Source: Nitrospira sp. UBA2082
Lineage (GTDB): Bacteria; Nitrospirota; Nitrospiria; Nitrospirales; Nitrospiraceae
DNA length: 30,230 bases
Assembly: GCA_002331335.1 (NCBI GenBank)
Contig: DCZO01000015.1
Span: forward strand, 100,063 to 130,292
Reading direction: 5' to 3'
A program made the position numbers and the translations under genes. The stretch's first letter is position 1. The number at the start of each line of letters is the position of its first letter. The notes beneath the pieces are model-generated. The model was not told where the DNA came from and made no database searches. It saw only the letters and a program-made list of their open reading frames with translations. Shown here piece by piece: positions 22,513 through 30,230 of this stretch.

Positions 22513-24237
22513 TCAGGAGGGTTCTTCAAGCAAGCGGCGTAACTGCACGGCCAGATCGTCCGGCCGAAACGGCTTCTGGATGAATTGCGTGCCTGGCGCG
22601 TTCAAAAAGCCTGCGTGGCCCCACTCTGTAAAACCCGACATGAACAACACTTTGAGACTTGGCCACTGGACACGCAGCCGTTCGGCAACCACCGGTCCCG
22701 TCATGACCGGCATGATGACGTCCGTCACCAACGCGTCCACCGGCTTGGGCATGGCGGCGGCTAGCCGGAGTGCTTCTTCTCCGTTGGCGGCTTGGGATAC
22801 CTGGTATCCGTATCCTTCAAGCGCCTTGCCGACGAGCTTCCGGACCGACTCCTGGTCTTCGACCAACAACAACCGCTCGGTTCCCCGCGTTTGGCGAGGA
22901 GATACGGTAAGTACCGGGGCCGCCTCTTGTCCGACGAACCGGGGAAAGTAGACGTCGAACGTCGTCCCTTTGCCCGGCTCACTCTCGACGAAGATGAACC
23001 CTTGGCTCTGTTTGATGATCCCGTACACCGTGGCAAGGCCAAGCCCCGTACCTTTGCCTTCCTCCTTGGTCGTAAAGAACGGCTCAAAGATACGGGAACG
23101 GACCTTTTCATCCATGCCATGGCCCGTGTCGCGGATAGTGAGATGGACATATTCTCCGGGAATGAACACCGGATGGGGGACGGGCGTTCCCGGATGCAAG
23201 ATGAAGTTTGACGTCACAATCGTCAATCTCCCCCCCTCCGGCATCGCGTCTCTCGCATTCACGGCCAGATTCATCACCACCTGATCGATTTGCCCGCGAT
23301 CGACATGAACCGGCCAAAGATGCGGTTCGCATTTGACGTCCAATTCAATGTCTTCGCCCATCAGTCGTTTCAACATCGAAGCGATCGCTTTCAGCGATTC
23401 ATTCAGATCGACGCGCTGGGGTTTCAACATCTGCTGGCGGCTGAAAGCGAGGAGTTGCCGTGTCAGGGTCGCAGCCCGTTCCCCTGCCTTCCCTATTTCA
23501 TCGATGAGCACTCGCATCGGATCTTCGGGACGGACTTGCTCCATGAGTATCGCGCTGCAGCCTGTGATCACCGTTAACAGATTGTTAAAATCATGCGCCA
23601 CGCCGCCGGCCAGTCGCCCAATCGCCTCCATTTTCTGGGCCTGCTGAAATTGCAGCTGGAGCTGCTTTTGCTGATCATTCGCACGTTGGAGTTCTCCGGT
23701 CCGTTCATCGACTCGCCGACTCAGCTCGCTCAGTTGTTGATCCACCTGGTGTGCCAGGTTCCATTTCCGGGACAGGGCGATGGCCAACTGAAGGACTTCG
23801 ATGCTGTTGAAGGGTTTCTGGAGGATCAGCAGCTTGTCGTTGCGGCCGATTCGGTCTCTGATTTCAACCCAGGGCTGGTCCGCAAAGGCTGTGCAAATCA
23901 CCACCTCCAGCTGCGGGTCCTCTTTCCAGAGATGTTCGACGGTTTCCAGCCCATCCCATCCAGGCGGCATCCGCATATCAACAAATGCCACCGCGTATGG
24001 CCGGCCTGCTTTCAGCGCTGACTGCACCATGGCAATCGCCTGCTGCCCTTGGTCGGCATAGTCCAGTTCGAACTGTTCCTGTTCCCTTGCGGGCTGTGGG
24101 CCGCCGAACAACGCGGCCCGCGCCTGATCATAGTGCTTCTCCTCGATGTTCGTCTCAAGGATCTTACGAAAATCCTCGTGGATCGCCCGATTGTCATCGA
24201 TCACCAGAATCCGGCGATTTTGTTTTTCTTCACTCAT
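22513..24237 (-). CDS. Hybrid sensor histidine kinase with receivers at both ends
   Basis: A 574-residue protein (ATG start; a GTG three codons earlier is the alternative). Order: an N-terminal receiver (about 8-155) with phospho-acceptor D87 in 'AFVDMRMPP' and late Lys in 'LQKPF'; a coiled-coil linker (165-200); a HisKA dimerisation domain with H215 in 'GGVAHDFNNLL'; a HATPase_c domain with N327 ('NLAVNARDAM'), 'DTGHGM' and 'GTGLGL'; a C-terminal receiver with D506 in 'LVTDVIMP'. It has no membrane segment or sensory domain, so it probably works in the cytoplasm, receiving phosphate at the first receiver and relaying it. The first receiver has an insert of about 20 residues before its core. 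No response regulator is adjacent. Confidence 0.9.
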   Translation of the reverse strand: MSEEKQNRRILVIDDNRAIHEDFRKILETNIEEKHYDQARAALFGGPQPAREQEQFELDYADQGQQAIAMVQSALKAGRPYAVAFVDMRMPPGWDGLETVEHLWKEDPQLEVVICTAFADQPWVEIRDRIGRNDKLLILQKPFNSIEVLQLAIALSRKWNLAHQVDQQLSELSRRVDERTGELQRANDQQKQLQLQFQQAQKMEAIGRLAGGVAHDFNNLLTVITGCSAILMEQVRPEDPMRVLIDEIGKAGERAATLTRQLLAFSRQQMLKPQRVDLNESLKAIASMLKRLMGEDIELDVKCEPHLWPVHVDRGQIDQVVMNLAVNARDAMPEGGRLTIVTSNFILHPGTPVPHPVFIPGEYVHLTIRDTGHGMDEKVRSRIFEPFFTTKEEGKGTGLGLATVYGIIKQSQGFIFVESEPGKGTTFDVYFPRFVGQEAAPVLTVSPRQTRGTERLLLVEDQESVRKLVGKALEGYGYQVSQAANGEEALRLAAAMPKPVDALVTDVIMPVMTGPVVAERLRVQWPSLKVLFMSGFTEWGHAGFLNAPGTQFIQKPFRPDDLAVQLRRLLEEPS

Positions 24238-24336
24238 GGTCGTCACCGCCGCTCACACACCGACAGGGATGAGCCAGGCTGACTGCCTCGCCACGCTATC
24301 CTATCAAAACACGGGGGTAATGCTATTGAAACGTAC

Positions 24337-25125
24337 TTATCGTGCGGCGGATAGGAACGAAGGGGGGAACTCAATCTGCGCAGCGCGCAGCCGCTCGAGT
24401 ATCGCTTTATTCAGTTCGCCTTGTGTATTGGCATAGTGTGCGACCGCCGTCCAGGGTTCGACGGCGATGGTAATAGCCGGATGTCCGAGGTTGCTGACTC
24501 CGATGGAAGGGGCTGGATCTTTCAGCACTTCCGGATGCGCGGCAACGACGTCGCGCACAATTTCCAGCGCCTGATCCAAATCTGTCCGATACGCGACATC
24601 GACGGTGAGATGGATTTGGCGAATCGTGCCGAAATTGTGCAGAATTTCCCCGACGATCTTGCGATTCGGGATAATCACGCGCGAGCGGTCCGGATGCATC
24701 AGCGTCGTCGTGAAGATATCGATCACCATGACATCCCCGCGAACACCGAGCAGCGAAATATGTTCACCGACCTTGTAGGGTTTGCTGAAGATAATCGAAA
24801 GGCCGGCCATGACATTGCTCAAGACTCCCTGCAAGGCCAGGCCGATACCCACGCCGGCAACTCCGACACCGGCGATCAGCGGGGCTATGGGGACACCGAG
24901 TGTTTGGAGCGCGATCATCGCGGTGAAGAGCAGCACCACAATTTTGACGATGCGAACCAGGAGCAGACGAACCGGTGGGTCGAGACTCTGCTTTTCAAGC
25001 GCCTGTTGGGCAAAATTCCCGGCCCAGCCTGATGCCATACTGCCGGCAATGAGGATGCCCAGCGCGACGGCAGCTTGCAACCCGTATTGCAAGGCATACT
25101 GAGTGAGCATGTCCATGACATTCAT
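24337..25125 (-). CDS. MscS-family mechanosensitive channel
   Basis: A 262-residue small-conductance channel. Three membrane segments occupy the first 110 residues ('LQAAVALGILIAGSMASGW', 'LLLVRIVKIVVLLFTAMIAL', 'PLIAGVGVAGVGIGLALQGV'), the last being the Gly/Ala-rich pore helix. The cytoplasmic domain follows: 'FSKPYKVGEHISLLGVRGDV', 'VIIPNRKIVGEILHNF' and 'VDVAYRTDLDQALEIV'. It relieves osmotic pressure. AAGGTGG lies about 7 bases before the ATG at 25125; a GTG nine bases earlier is another possible start. It begins 15 bases after the AsmA-like gene stop, so the two are one operon. Confidence 0.88.
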   Translation of the reverse strand: MNVMDMLTQYALQYGLQAAVALGILIAGSMASGWAGNFAQQALEKQSLDPPVRLLLVRIVKIVVLLFTAMIALQTLGVPIAPLIAGVGVAGVGIGLALQGVLSNVMAGLSIIFSKPYKVGEHISLLGVRGDVMVIDIFTTTLMHPDRSRVIIPNRKIVGEILHNFGTIRQIHLTVDVAYRTDLDQALEIVRDVVAAHPEVLKDPAPSIGVSNLGHPAITIAVEPWTAVAHYANTQGELNKAILERLRAAQIEFPPSFLSAAR

Positions 25126-25140
25126 TGGAGCCACCTTGTC

Positions 25141-26790
25141 CTAACGGCCGAAGAACCCTTTCAGCATCTCTTGGCCCTCTTTCTTGAGGTCCTGGGGCTT
25201 CGTTGTGCCCTTGAGCAGCCCACCGATCGCCTCTTCTGCTTTCTTTTTCACCTGTTCCTGCACGGCCCCGGTCACGCCTTTCATGTCGAGCCCATAGGCC
25301 GGCTGTTGGACGGTGCCGCCGATCGTCAGCGGCAGACTCAAGCGGCCCTCCTTCAAGGCAAGTTTGGCGACCGGCGACAACCCGGAGATCTTTTGGCTCA
25401 AGGCGTGCGAAAGGTTCATGTTGACAGTCAGATGCAGTCGTTGATCGAACCCGATCGTACCGCCACCGGTGGCCTGGAAATCGTGGCTGTCCATCAAGAG
25501 CCGCTGCACGGTGACGATTCCCTGTTTGATCGCAAGATCCGTCTCGATTGTCGAAAACACCGTGGCCTTGGGATCGCCCAGGGAGAGGCCGGCCACTTTC
25601 AGGATGGCAAGCGCTTCCTGGAGCAGATTGACCCCCTCAACCTTCCCGTCTTTCACTCCGACGTGGCCCGTGCCTTCGAGCGCCCTGGTGAGGTCCGGCA
25701 TGGCGAAGCCTCGGCCTTGGAGCGATAGATCGGCGCCCGCCGTTCCGCTGACGGAGAGGTTCGTCGTCGCAACGGCATCAAGAGCAGGACCGAGTTGCAC
25801 CCCTTGCACAGTCAGTGAACTGGTGAACGGTGGCGCCTCAGACCCGGTCACGAGCTTAGCCTGGCCCTTCACCTGCCCATCGAACAATTGCAATGCCAGA
25901 TTGTTCAGCTTGGCTTCCTGTCCTTTCACCTCCGCCGCAATCTGGACATTCTTGATCTCAACCGGTTTGGCCAACGGCAGCGTCATAGGCAGATTGGCGG
26001 TGTTGATGGCAGATGAGCCGATGTTTACTGTGGCGTTCTGGCCCGAAGCCTTTCCTGTAATGGTGAATTCGGTCTTGCCTAAGGCGAGCTGGAAATTCAT
26101 CGCATCGATGTCGGTCGTTTCCTTCAACGGGCCGAAGGTGCCGTCGAGCCGCACCGGCAGATTGAGCGGTTGGACGACCGTATCGAGATGCAGACTGGGG
26201 GTTTGGCCGAGGCGAACCGATTGGAGGCGCAGATCAACATCCTGCAAGACATATTCGGTGGGTTTCGCCGCCGAGAGATCGCGATACGTCATTTTCCCGC
26301 CCGCGATTGAGACTTGATCGACCGCTAACAGCGCCAGGATTTTCAGCGGTCCCTCGGTCGAAGGAATCGGCGCGCGCGAAGGCGTCTCGGGCATGGCCAC
26401 CCCTTTACGTCCGATGGTCGACGCATTCAAAACCCCGTGCTTGTTCTTGATAACCGTGATGACGGGCTCGCGAAGAGTGACTTCCTCCACTTCGACCTTG
26501 CCGCTCAGCAACGGCATGAGTTTCACGCCCACGTCCAGGGAAGAGAGAGAGGCGAACGGGCCCGATCCGAAGGCGGGATCGTCGAACACGGCGAACCCCG
26601 CCACGCGCGCGCCTATCCGCGGCCAGATCGTCAGACGGATGTCTTGCAGCTGCACCTTGCGGTTCAGCGCCTCTTCGATGAGCGGTTTATATTGATCTTG
26701 GTACGTATTGAGATCAACGAGAAAGGGAAGGGCGAAGATGAGGCCGACGAGCACGACGATCAGGACAAGCCCGCCTATCGCGACTTTCAT
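25141..26790 (-). CDS. AsmA-family envelope protein
   Basis: A 549-residue protein with an N-terminal membrane anchor ('GGLVLIVVLVGLIFALPFLV', residues about 6-25) and then a large extracytoplasmic region with the AsmA pattern: 'DLNTYQDQYKPLIEEALNRK', 'LTIWPRIGARVAGFAVFDDP', 'FASLSSLDVGVKLMPLLSGK' and a C-terminal half 'MNLSHALSQKISGLSPVAKLALKEG'. AsmA-like proteins are bridge-like lipid-transfer or outer-membrane biogenesis factors. I chose the ATG at 26790 because GGAGG lies eight bases before it and the membrane helix follows. The longer frame runs through the promoter. Co-transcribed with the MscS gene. Confidence 0.83.
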   Translation of the reverse strand: MKVAIGGLVLIVVLVGLIFALPFLVDLNTYQDQYKPLIEEALNRKVQLQDIRLTIWPRIGARVAGFAVFDDPAFGSGPFASLSSLDVGVKLMPLLSGKVEVEEVTLREPVITVIKNKHGVLNASTIGRKGVAMPETPSRAPIPSTEGPLKILALLAVDQVSIAGGKMTYRDLSAAKPTEYVLQDVDLRLQSVRLGQTPSLHLDTVVQPLNLPVRLDGTFGPLKETTDIDAMNFQLALGKTEFTITGKASGQNATVNIGSSAINTANLPMTLPLAKPVEIKNVQIAAEVKGQEAKLNNLALQLFDGQVKGQAKLVTGSEAPPFTSSLTVQGVQLGPALDAVATTNLSVSGTAGADLSLQGRGFAMPDLTRALEGTGHVGVKDGKVEGVNLLQEALAILKVAGLSLGDPKATVFSTIETDLAIKQGIVTVQRLLMDSHDFQATGGGTIGFDQRLHLTVNMNLSHALSQKISGLSPVAKLALKEGRLSLPLTIGGTVQQPAYGLDMKGVTGAVQEQVKKKAEEAIGGLLKGTTKPQDLKKEGQEMLKGFFGR

Positions 26791-26814
26791 CTCGATTGCC
26801 TCCGATTGAGAGTC

Positions 26815-26843
26815 AGTATATAAACGGAATCCTGATGAGTCAA
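26815..26843 (-). promoter_or_regulatory. Sigma70-type promoter for AsmA-MscS operon
   Basis: On the minus strand: TTGACT (26843-26838, 5 of 6), 17-base spacer, TATACT (26820-26815, 5 of 6). Transcription would start near 26808, only about 18 bases before the AsmA-like ATG, just enough to hold its GGAGG site. This supports the short start chosen for that gene. Confidence 0.65.
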
Positions 26844-26980
26844 CGAGCCGCGGCAGGTCACAACCGTGAGCCCTCCACAACTTCGACGTTGTGCGAGTGA
26901 ACATGTACCGGATGCTTTCATCCTTGTGACGAGGTCGGGCTGGCAAACAGTTGAGAGATTCAGGTGCTTCGCCCGCAGCA

Positions 26981-27706
26981 TCACAGATGCTTCGGCCACA
27001 AGGAGCTCAGCTCCGGATGCTTCTCGCGATAGTCAGCATGACTGGCACGGATGACGTTCAGCGCTTCCTCGCGTCCGTACACCCCGGTGATTTCCACCTT
27101 ATTATGCTGAGTTGTTCCCGGCGCACTTTTATAGGTGAGGAAATAATGCCGGAGACGATCCATGAGCGCCTTCGGACATTGCGCAATGTCGGTACAATCC
27201 CCGTAGACGGCATCGTCCCGCATCACGGCAATGATCTTGTCGTCGGCCTCGCCGCCGTCGGCGAGACTCAACCCGCCGATCGGGAGCGCCGTCAGCAAGA
27301 TGTCGCTATGGGGAATGCTCTTCTCCGATAACACGCAGATGTCGAGCGGATCGCCGTCCCCCACCATACCCTTGCGGCGGGCCCGCTTGGCGAAGATGCC
27401 GGCCACCCGCTCTCCGGAGTACGTCTGGGGAATGAGGCCATAATAGACCGGACAGAAATTTGAAAACCGCTGAGGCCGGTCCACCTTGAGAAAACCGCTG
27501 CTCTTGTCCACTTCATATTTGACCGTATCGGTGGGGACAATTTCGATGTAGGCCGTCACGACATCGGGCGCTTCCTCTCCGATGGACACGCCGTGCCACG
27601 GGTGCGCCTTGAACATCAGTCCGAGCAGCCGTTGAAAAGGGTCGCCTCCTCCGCGTCTCTGACGCGTCTGTTCTTCGTCCCCGCTCTGTCTGGTCTTTTC
27701 CTTCAT
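26981..27706 (-). CDS. ppa: Inorganic pyrophosphatase, family I
   Basis: A 241-residue soluble pyrophosphatase. Family I hallmarks: 'KYEVDKSSGFLKVDR' (63-77), 'YYGLIPQT' (88-95) and the metal-binding signature DGDPLDI (117-123), with a further acidic motif 'DDKIIAVMRDDAVYGD'. It hydrolyses pyrophosphate to two phosphates in the cytoplasm and pulls biosynthetic reactions forward. The first 40 residues are a charged extension not found in short bacterial forms (about 175 residues), so this is a longer subtype. GGAGGAG lies two bases before the chosen ATG; an inner Met at residue 31 is another possible start. Confidence 0.9.
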   Translation of the reverse strand: MKEKTRQSGDEEQTRQRRGGGDPFQRLLGLMFKAHPWHGVSIGEEAPDVVTAYIEIVPTDTVKYEVDKSSGFLKVDRPQRFSNFCPVYYGLIPQTYSGERVAGIFAKRARRKGMVGDGDPLDICVLSEKSIPHSDILLTALPIGGLSLADGGEADDKIIAVMRDDAVYGDCTDIAQCPKALMDRLRHYFLTYKSAPGTTQHNKVEITGVYGREEALNVIRASHADYREKHPELSSLWPKHL

Positions 27707-27767
27707 CGCTCCTCCGCCTATTGGCGCGACTGTCGACGCGCATGTCGCTGGGCTTCGATTGACCCCC

Positions 27768-27796
27768 AGTATCTTCCAAGAACTTGATCTTGGCAA
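27768..27796 (-). promoter_or_regulatory. Promoter for ppa with a palindromic spacer
   Basis: On the minus strand: TTGCCA (27796-27791, 5 of 6), 17-base spacer, GATACT (27773-27768, 4 of 6). Start would be near 27761, about 55 bases before the ATG. An inverted repeat (CCAAGA at 27776-27781, TCTTGG at 27788-27793) lies in the spacer and may be an operator. Confidence 0.5.
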
Positions 27797-27849
27797 CGAC
27801 GATCAGCGATCGAGGCGTGGATGGGCCAGGCGGACCGCCCCACCTCGTG

Positions 27850-29319
27850 TCAGCGGCAGTTGAAGTGACAATACTCAATTGGACTGGGAGGCGCGCCGAG
27901 GGCCATCTTGATCGCGTCACTGTCGTAGCCGATCGCTTCCAGATCTTTTTGCGCCGCGTTGAGCTCTTCTTCGGTCAGATAGGCTACGGTGTCAGGAACA
28001 CCGTTGTGTTTCAACGATCGCAAGAGCGCGCCCAAGGTTTCCCGCTCAGCCGGCGGCATGTTCGCGGACAAGGGAAACTCAAACCGACGGCGGTAGGGGC
28101 TTTCATACGTCTCGTTCAGCGCCTTGATGGTTTTCAGGACAAGCCGGTCCTGCTCCCAGGGCTCAAGCGTCGGCCCTGCGGAAGGATGGGTCGCCAGCAG
28201 ATCCATAAGCGTGAGGACGTTGGTGTTCAATGATCGGCCGACGAATTCGCGCTGCGGCTCCAGTGCCGTGCGCATGATCCCCAGATGCTTGGCCACGGCC
28301 TCAATGAGCGCGAAGTTGATCATGAAGCTATATTGCCCCCCGAACTGGCCATAACAGGGCTTCTCCGGATCGTTCAAGACCTGCCTGTCCGCGGTCCCGG
28401 CATCAAAAGCACTGAGCCCGACCGCATCGGGCCCCAGGAGGCGCTGAGCCTCTTTCAACACCGCAAACGCACCCAGATTGACAGGCAGCAACACATGTTC
28501 GTCGATCGTCTTGAGAAACTCCGTGATGATTTTCCGGAAGGGCACGTCTTTCCATTCGACCTTCCGATATTCCTTTTCCCACACAAGATCGTCCAAGAAC
28601 GGCGGAACCGTCTTCAGCACGTCGAAGTCCCGGGCCTCGAATGCGCGCACGAAGGCGGACCAATCCTGAATCTTGGCATGCAGCGCTTCGCTCAAGTTGG
28701 GCCGGATATATTCTTCTTCGATGTCGCCGGCATTCTTCGCCATCAGCTTGGTGGGAAGGTCATTCCAGAGCTCGTTGCACAGAATGCGGTCGACGGACCC
28801 GTCGGCCATTCCCGCGAGGTGCTCGATCGAGCTGCACTGAATGACCAGGCGATCCCGATGCGCCGCCAGATCAGGATATGCCAGGGCCCCGTCCAACACC
28901 GGCTGTTCCCAATCGACCATGACATAGCGTACCCGCGGATAGACCAGCTCGTGTGTATCGAGAACTTTGAGATGGCTGAGGAAGCAGGCGGCCAGATTGC
29001 CGTTGCCTGGCCCCAGCTCCAGAACCGTGAGGCGAGACTCGCTGGACGAGCGAGACTGGCGCGACAAATCCGATGGGCCCGACGAAGTCGTCTCGCCTTT
29101 CCCGCTTTTCGCGCCCTTCTCGCGCTTCATGACTCGCTCGTAATAGTCAGCCGCCAACGCATGGGCGAGCCGATAATCGGCTGAGGCAAAGGTTTGATAG
29201 TACGAGCGCAGCCGGTCCCCGCGCAGCCCATAGAAGAGCCGGTTGAGATGGGTTTGCCATTGATCGATCGGCTTGAAGTCCCCGATCAGCTGGGGAAGCG
29301 CATCGGCATCTTGCAACAT
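27850..29319 (-). CDS. MidA-like (COG1565/DUF185) SAM-dependent methyltransferase
   Basis: A 489-residue protein. The SAM-binding loop 'VLELGPGNGNLA' is at about 99-110; 'VDWEQPVLDGAL' and 'ILCNELWNDLPTKL' correspond to later motifs of the MidA/NDUFAF7 group, where a 'NE..D..P' motif is conserved. 'YGQFGGQYSFMINFALIEAV' resembles the family end. Mitochondrial NDUFAF7 methylates an arginine of complex I; a similar role here is possible but unproven. Residues 66-96 are a Ser/Lys-rich insertion just before motif I, and about 130 residues after the fold are an extension of unknown role. The ATG at 29319 is the first in the frame. Likely a single-gene unit. Confidence 0.72.
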   Translation of the reverse strand: MLQDADALPQLIGDFKPIDQWQTHLNRLFYGLRGDRLRSYYQTFASADYRLAHALAADYYERVMKREKGAKSGKGETTSSGPSDLSRQSRSSSESRLTVLELGPGNGNLAACFLSHLKVLDTHELVYPRVRYVMVDWEQPVLDGALAYPDLAAHRDRLVIQCSSIEHLAGMADGSVDRILCNELWNDLPTKLMAKNAGDIEEEYIRPNLSEALHAKIQDWSAFVRAFEARDFDVLKTVPPFLDDLVWEKEYRKVEWKDVPFRKIITEFLKTIDEHVLLPVNLGAFAVLKEAQRLLGPDAVGLSAFDAGTADRQVLNDPEKPCYGQFGGQYSFMINFALIEAVAKHLGIMRTALEPQREFVGRSLNTNVLTLMDLLATHPSAGPTLEPWEQDRLVLKTIKALNETYESPYRRRFEFPLSANMPPAERETLGALLRSLKHNGVPDTVAYLTEEELNAAQKDLEAIGYDSDAIKMALGAPPSPIEYCHFNCR

Positions 29320-29403
29320 CAGTGACTCTCGTTCGTGATGGATGGCTGTGAAGAACCGCGAAATCCTAGCAAATGGGTGAAACCTGCCGCAACGGGATAT
29401 AGG

Positions 29404-29430
29404 AGCGATCAGCTGTCAGCCATCAGCTCG
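29404..29430. repeat. Half-copy of the CTGA-rich repeat
   Basis: Read on the minus strand, 24 bases of this stretch match an arm of the 15288-15340 palindrome at 19 positions. It also has short internal symmetry (AGCTG and CAGCT). It lies between divergent genes. Confidence 0.45.
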
Positions 29431-29492
29431 CAATGCTGTCTCAGTACCGCTGTTCCTTGACAGTGTCTGTCGGACCGTTGTACCACACGCCC

Positions 29493-30068
29493 ATGGGACA
29501 AAGAACGAGACAATATCGGGTCATGGCCGCTTTCACGGCATGGGCGACGATGCTCTCACTACATCCGGCAGGCTGGGCCGAGAACCCGCCTCTGACCAAG
29601 AACCTGCCGGTCACGGAATTTCAAAACCGCGCCCAGGACACCAAGCCGTACGATTTCGATGCACCGCCGGAAGGGTTCTTCCGTTCGATTGTCACGGCGG
29701 AGGACTTTGAAGAAGAGATCGGCCCGCTTCGCACCCACCTGATCGTCCCGGTCAGACCGACCGACCGGTTCGCCGTCAACATCCCAGCGGTGTTCATCGT
29801 CTTTGCGCTCCATCAGCACTATCAGGGGTTTAAAATCTTCGGCCGTTGCTTTCCTGAGTCCGTGGCCGGCCTGGCGCCGGACAGGGTGGTGACCGAGGAC
29901 GTCATGCAGGTGGCCTTGGAGGATGAAAGCGGCTATCTCAAATTGTCACCTCCTTCCGGGGGCTGGCGTCCGGGCCGCTACAAAGTGGAGATCCACGCCG
30001 GCGAGCAAGTCAACGAGATGAGCTTGATGGGCGCGATGCGGTTCACCATCGGGGCGGCGAAGCCGTGA
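29493..30068 (+). CDS. Secreted hypothetical protein
   Basis: A 191-residue protein with a basic N-terminus and a hydrophobic signal segment ('MAAFTAWATMLSLHPAGWA', ending before 'ENPPLTKN'), so it is probably exported. The mature part has no motif I recognise. Its C-terminal half ('GYLKLSPPSGGWRPGRYKVEIHAGEQVNEMSLMGAMRFTI') looks like a beta-sandwich of the kind found in periplasmic ligand-binding proteins. Starts at 29493 and 29523 are both possible; neither has a clear ribosome site, and I chose the one that keeps the positive charge before the signal. A TTGACA at 29457-29462 with a poor -10 could be its promoter. Confidence 0.6.
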   Translation: MGQRTRQYRVMAAFTAWATMLSLHPAGWAENPPLTKNLPVTEFQNRAQDTKPYDFDAPPEGFFRSIVTAEDFEEEIGPLRTHLIVPVRPTDRFAVNIPAVFIVFALHQHYQGFKIFGRCFPESVAGLAPDRVVTEDVMQVALEDESGYLKLSPPSGGWRPGRYKVEIHAGEQVNEMSLMGAMRFTIGAAKP

Positions 30069-30098
30069 TACGGACGGCGCGTGCATCCCCCGTCTTGT

Positions 30099-30127
30099 TT
30101 GACGCTCCTTCGACCATCCGTTAGAAT
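30099..30127 (+). promoter_or_regulatory. Sigma70-type promoter for the glycosyltransferase gene
   Basis: TTGACG (30099-30104, 5 of 6), 17-base spacer, TAGAAT (30122-30127, 5 of 6). Transcription would start near 30134, about 44 bases before the ATG at 30178. Confidence 0.6.
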
Positions 30128-30177
30128 GCGCGCGTAATTACGCCTTGTGCAGATTTCTGCTGGAGTATTTGTTTGTC

Positions 30178-30230
30178 ATGACGCCGTCCACCCCCTGGGC
30201 TTCCGTCATCATCCCCATCAAGGATGAGCG
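30178..30230 (+). CDS. Family 2 glycosyltransferase, N-terminal start (partial)
   Basis: The frame from the ATG at 30178 to the window edge gives 'MTPSTPWASVIIPIKDER'. 'ASVIIPIKDE' is the first beta strand and nucleotide-sugar-binding turn of GT2-type glycosyltransferases ('SVIIPxxNE'). Only 17 complete codons are visible, so the family call rests on this motif alone. GGAG lies about 12 bases before the start and a good promoter is upstream. Confidence 0.5.
   Translation, partial: MTPSTPWASVIIPIKDE

Noticed and set aside
29457..29484. TTGACA and TGTACC as a promoter for the secreted hypothetical protein
   Set aside because: The -10 matches at only 3 of 6 positions and the transcript would start at the ATG; kept only as a remark in that gene's entry.

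Overview
The window is ordinary-looking chromosomal DNA from a Gram-negative bacterium with fairly high G+C. The envelope genes show this: a lipoprotein of the OmpA family, a small outer-membrane beta-barrel, an AsmA-family protein, MscL and MscS. The gene mix (an F1-only ATP synthase operon, an Anbu proteasome-like operon, a DUF3365 haem protein, a receiver/kinase/receiver hybrid) fits Nitrospira or a related Nitrospirota lineage. That placement is inference from gene content; there is no rRNA gene or other taxonomic marker here. I saw no tRNA, rRNA, CRISPR array, transposase, integrase or phage gene.

Layout: 1-1877 holds the tail of an upstream gene, a membrane-anchored DUF2726-like protein and anmK (murein recycling). 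2042-4671 is a zinc-type ABC importer (znuA, znuC, znuB) closed by a hairpin. 4815-5453 is a beta-barrel with its own promoter, followed by a bidirectional hairpin and a GNAT acetyltransferase. 6007-7623 has a 59-residue zinc-ribbon protein, a helical hypothetical protein and an RluD-type pseudouridine synthase. 7752-11104 is the Anbu operon: a permuted ATP-grasp, an alpha-E protein and the Anbu peptidase, possibly led by a 36-codon cysteine/histidine ORF. 11475-12071 is a membrane-anchored c-type haem DUF3365 protein.

The minus strand from 17409 to 12260 encodes the complete F1 part of ATP synthase (atpH-atpA-atpG-atpD-atpC) with no Fo genes. An imperfect palindrome lies between atpA and atpG. 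Next come a secreted HEAT-repeat protein, a CGNR zinc-finger regulator, and a divergent DsrE plus flavin-oxidase-like pair with a near-consensus promoter. From 20733 to 26790 the minus strand carries the OmpA-family lipoprotein, mscL, a hybrid histidine kinase, a MscS channel and an AsmA-like protein. The end has a family I pyrophosphatase, a MidA-like methyltransferase, a secreted hypothetical protein and the start of a family 2 glycosyltransferase.

The most interesting parts are the Anbu operon, which lacks an adjacent transglutaminase gene and may include a tiny metal-binding ORF; the CGNR/DsrE/oxidase module with a possible operator over the promoter; the F1-only operon; and the CTGA-rich palindromic repeat family.
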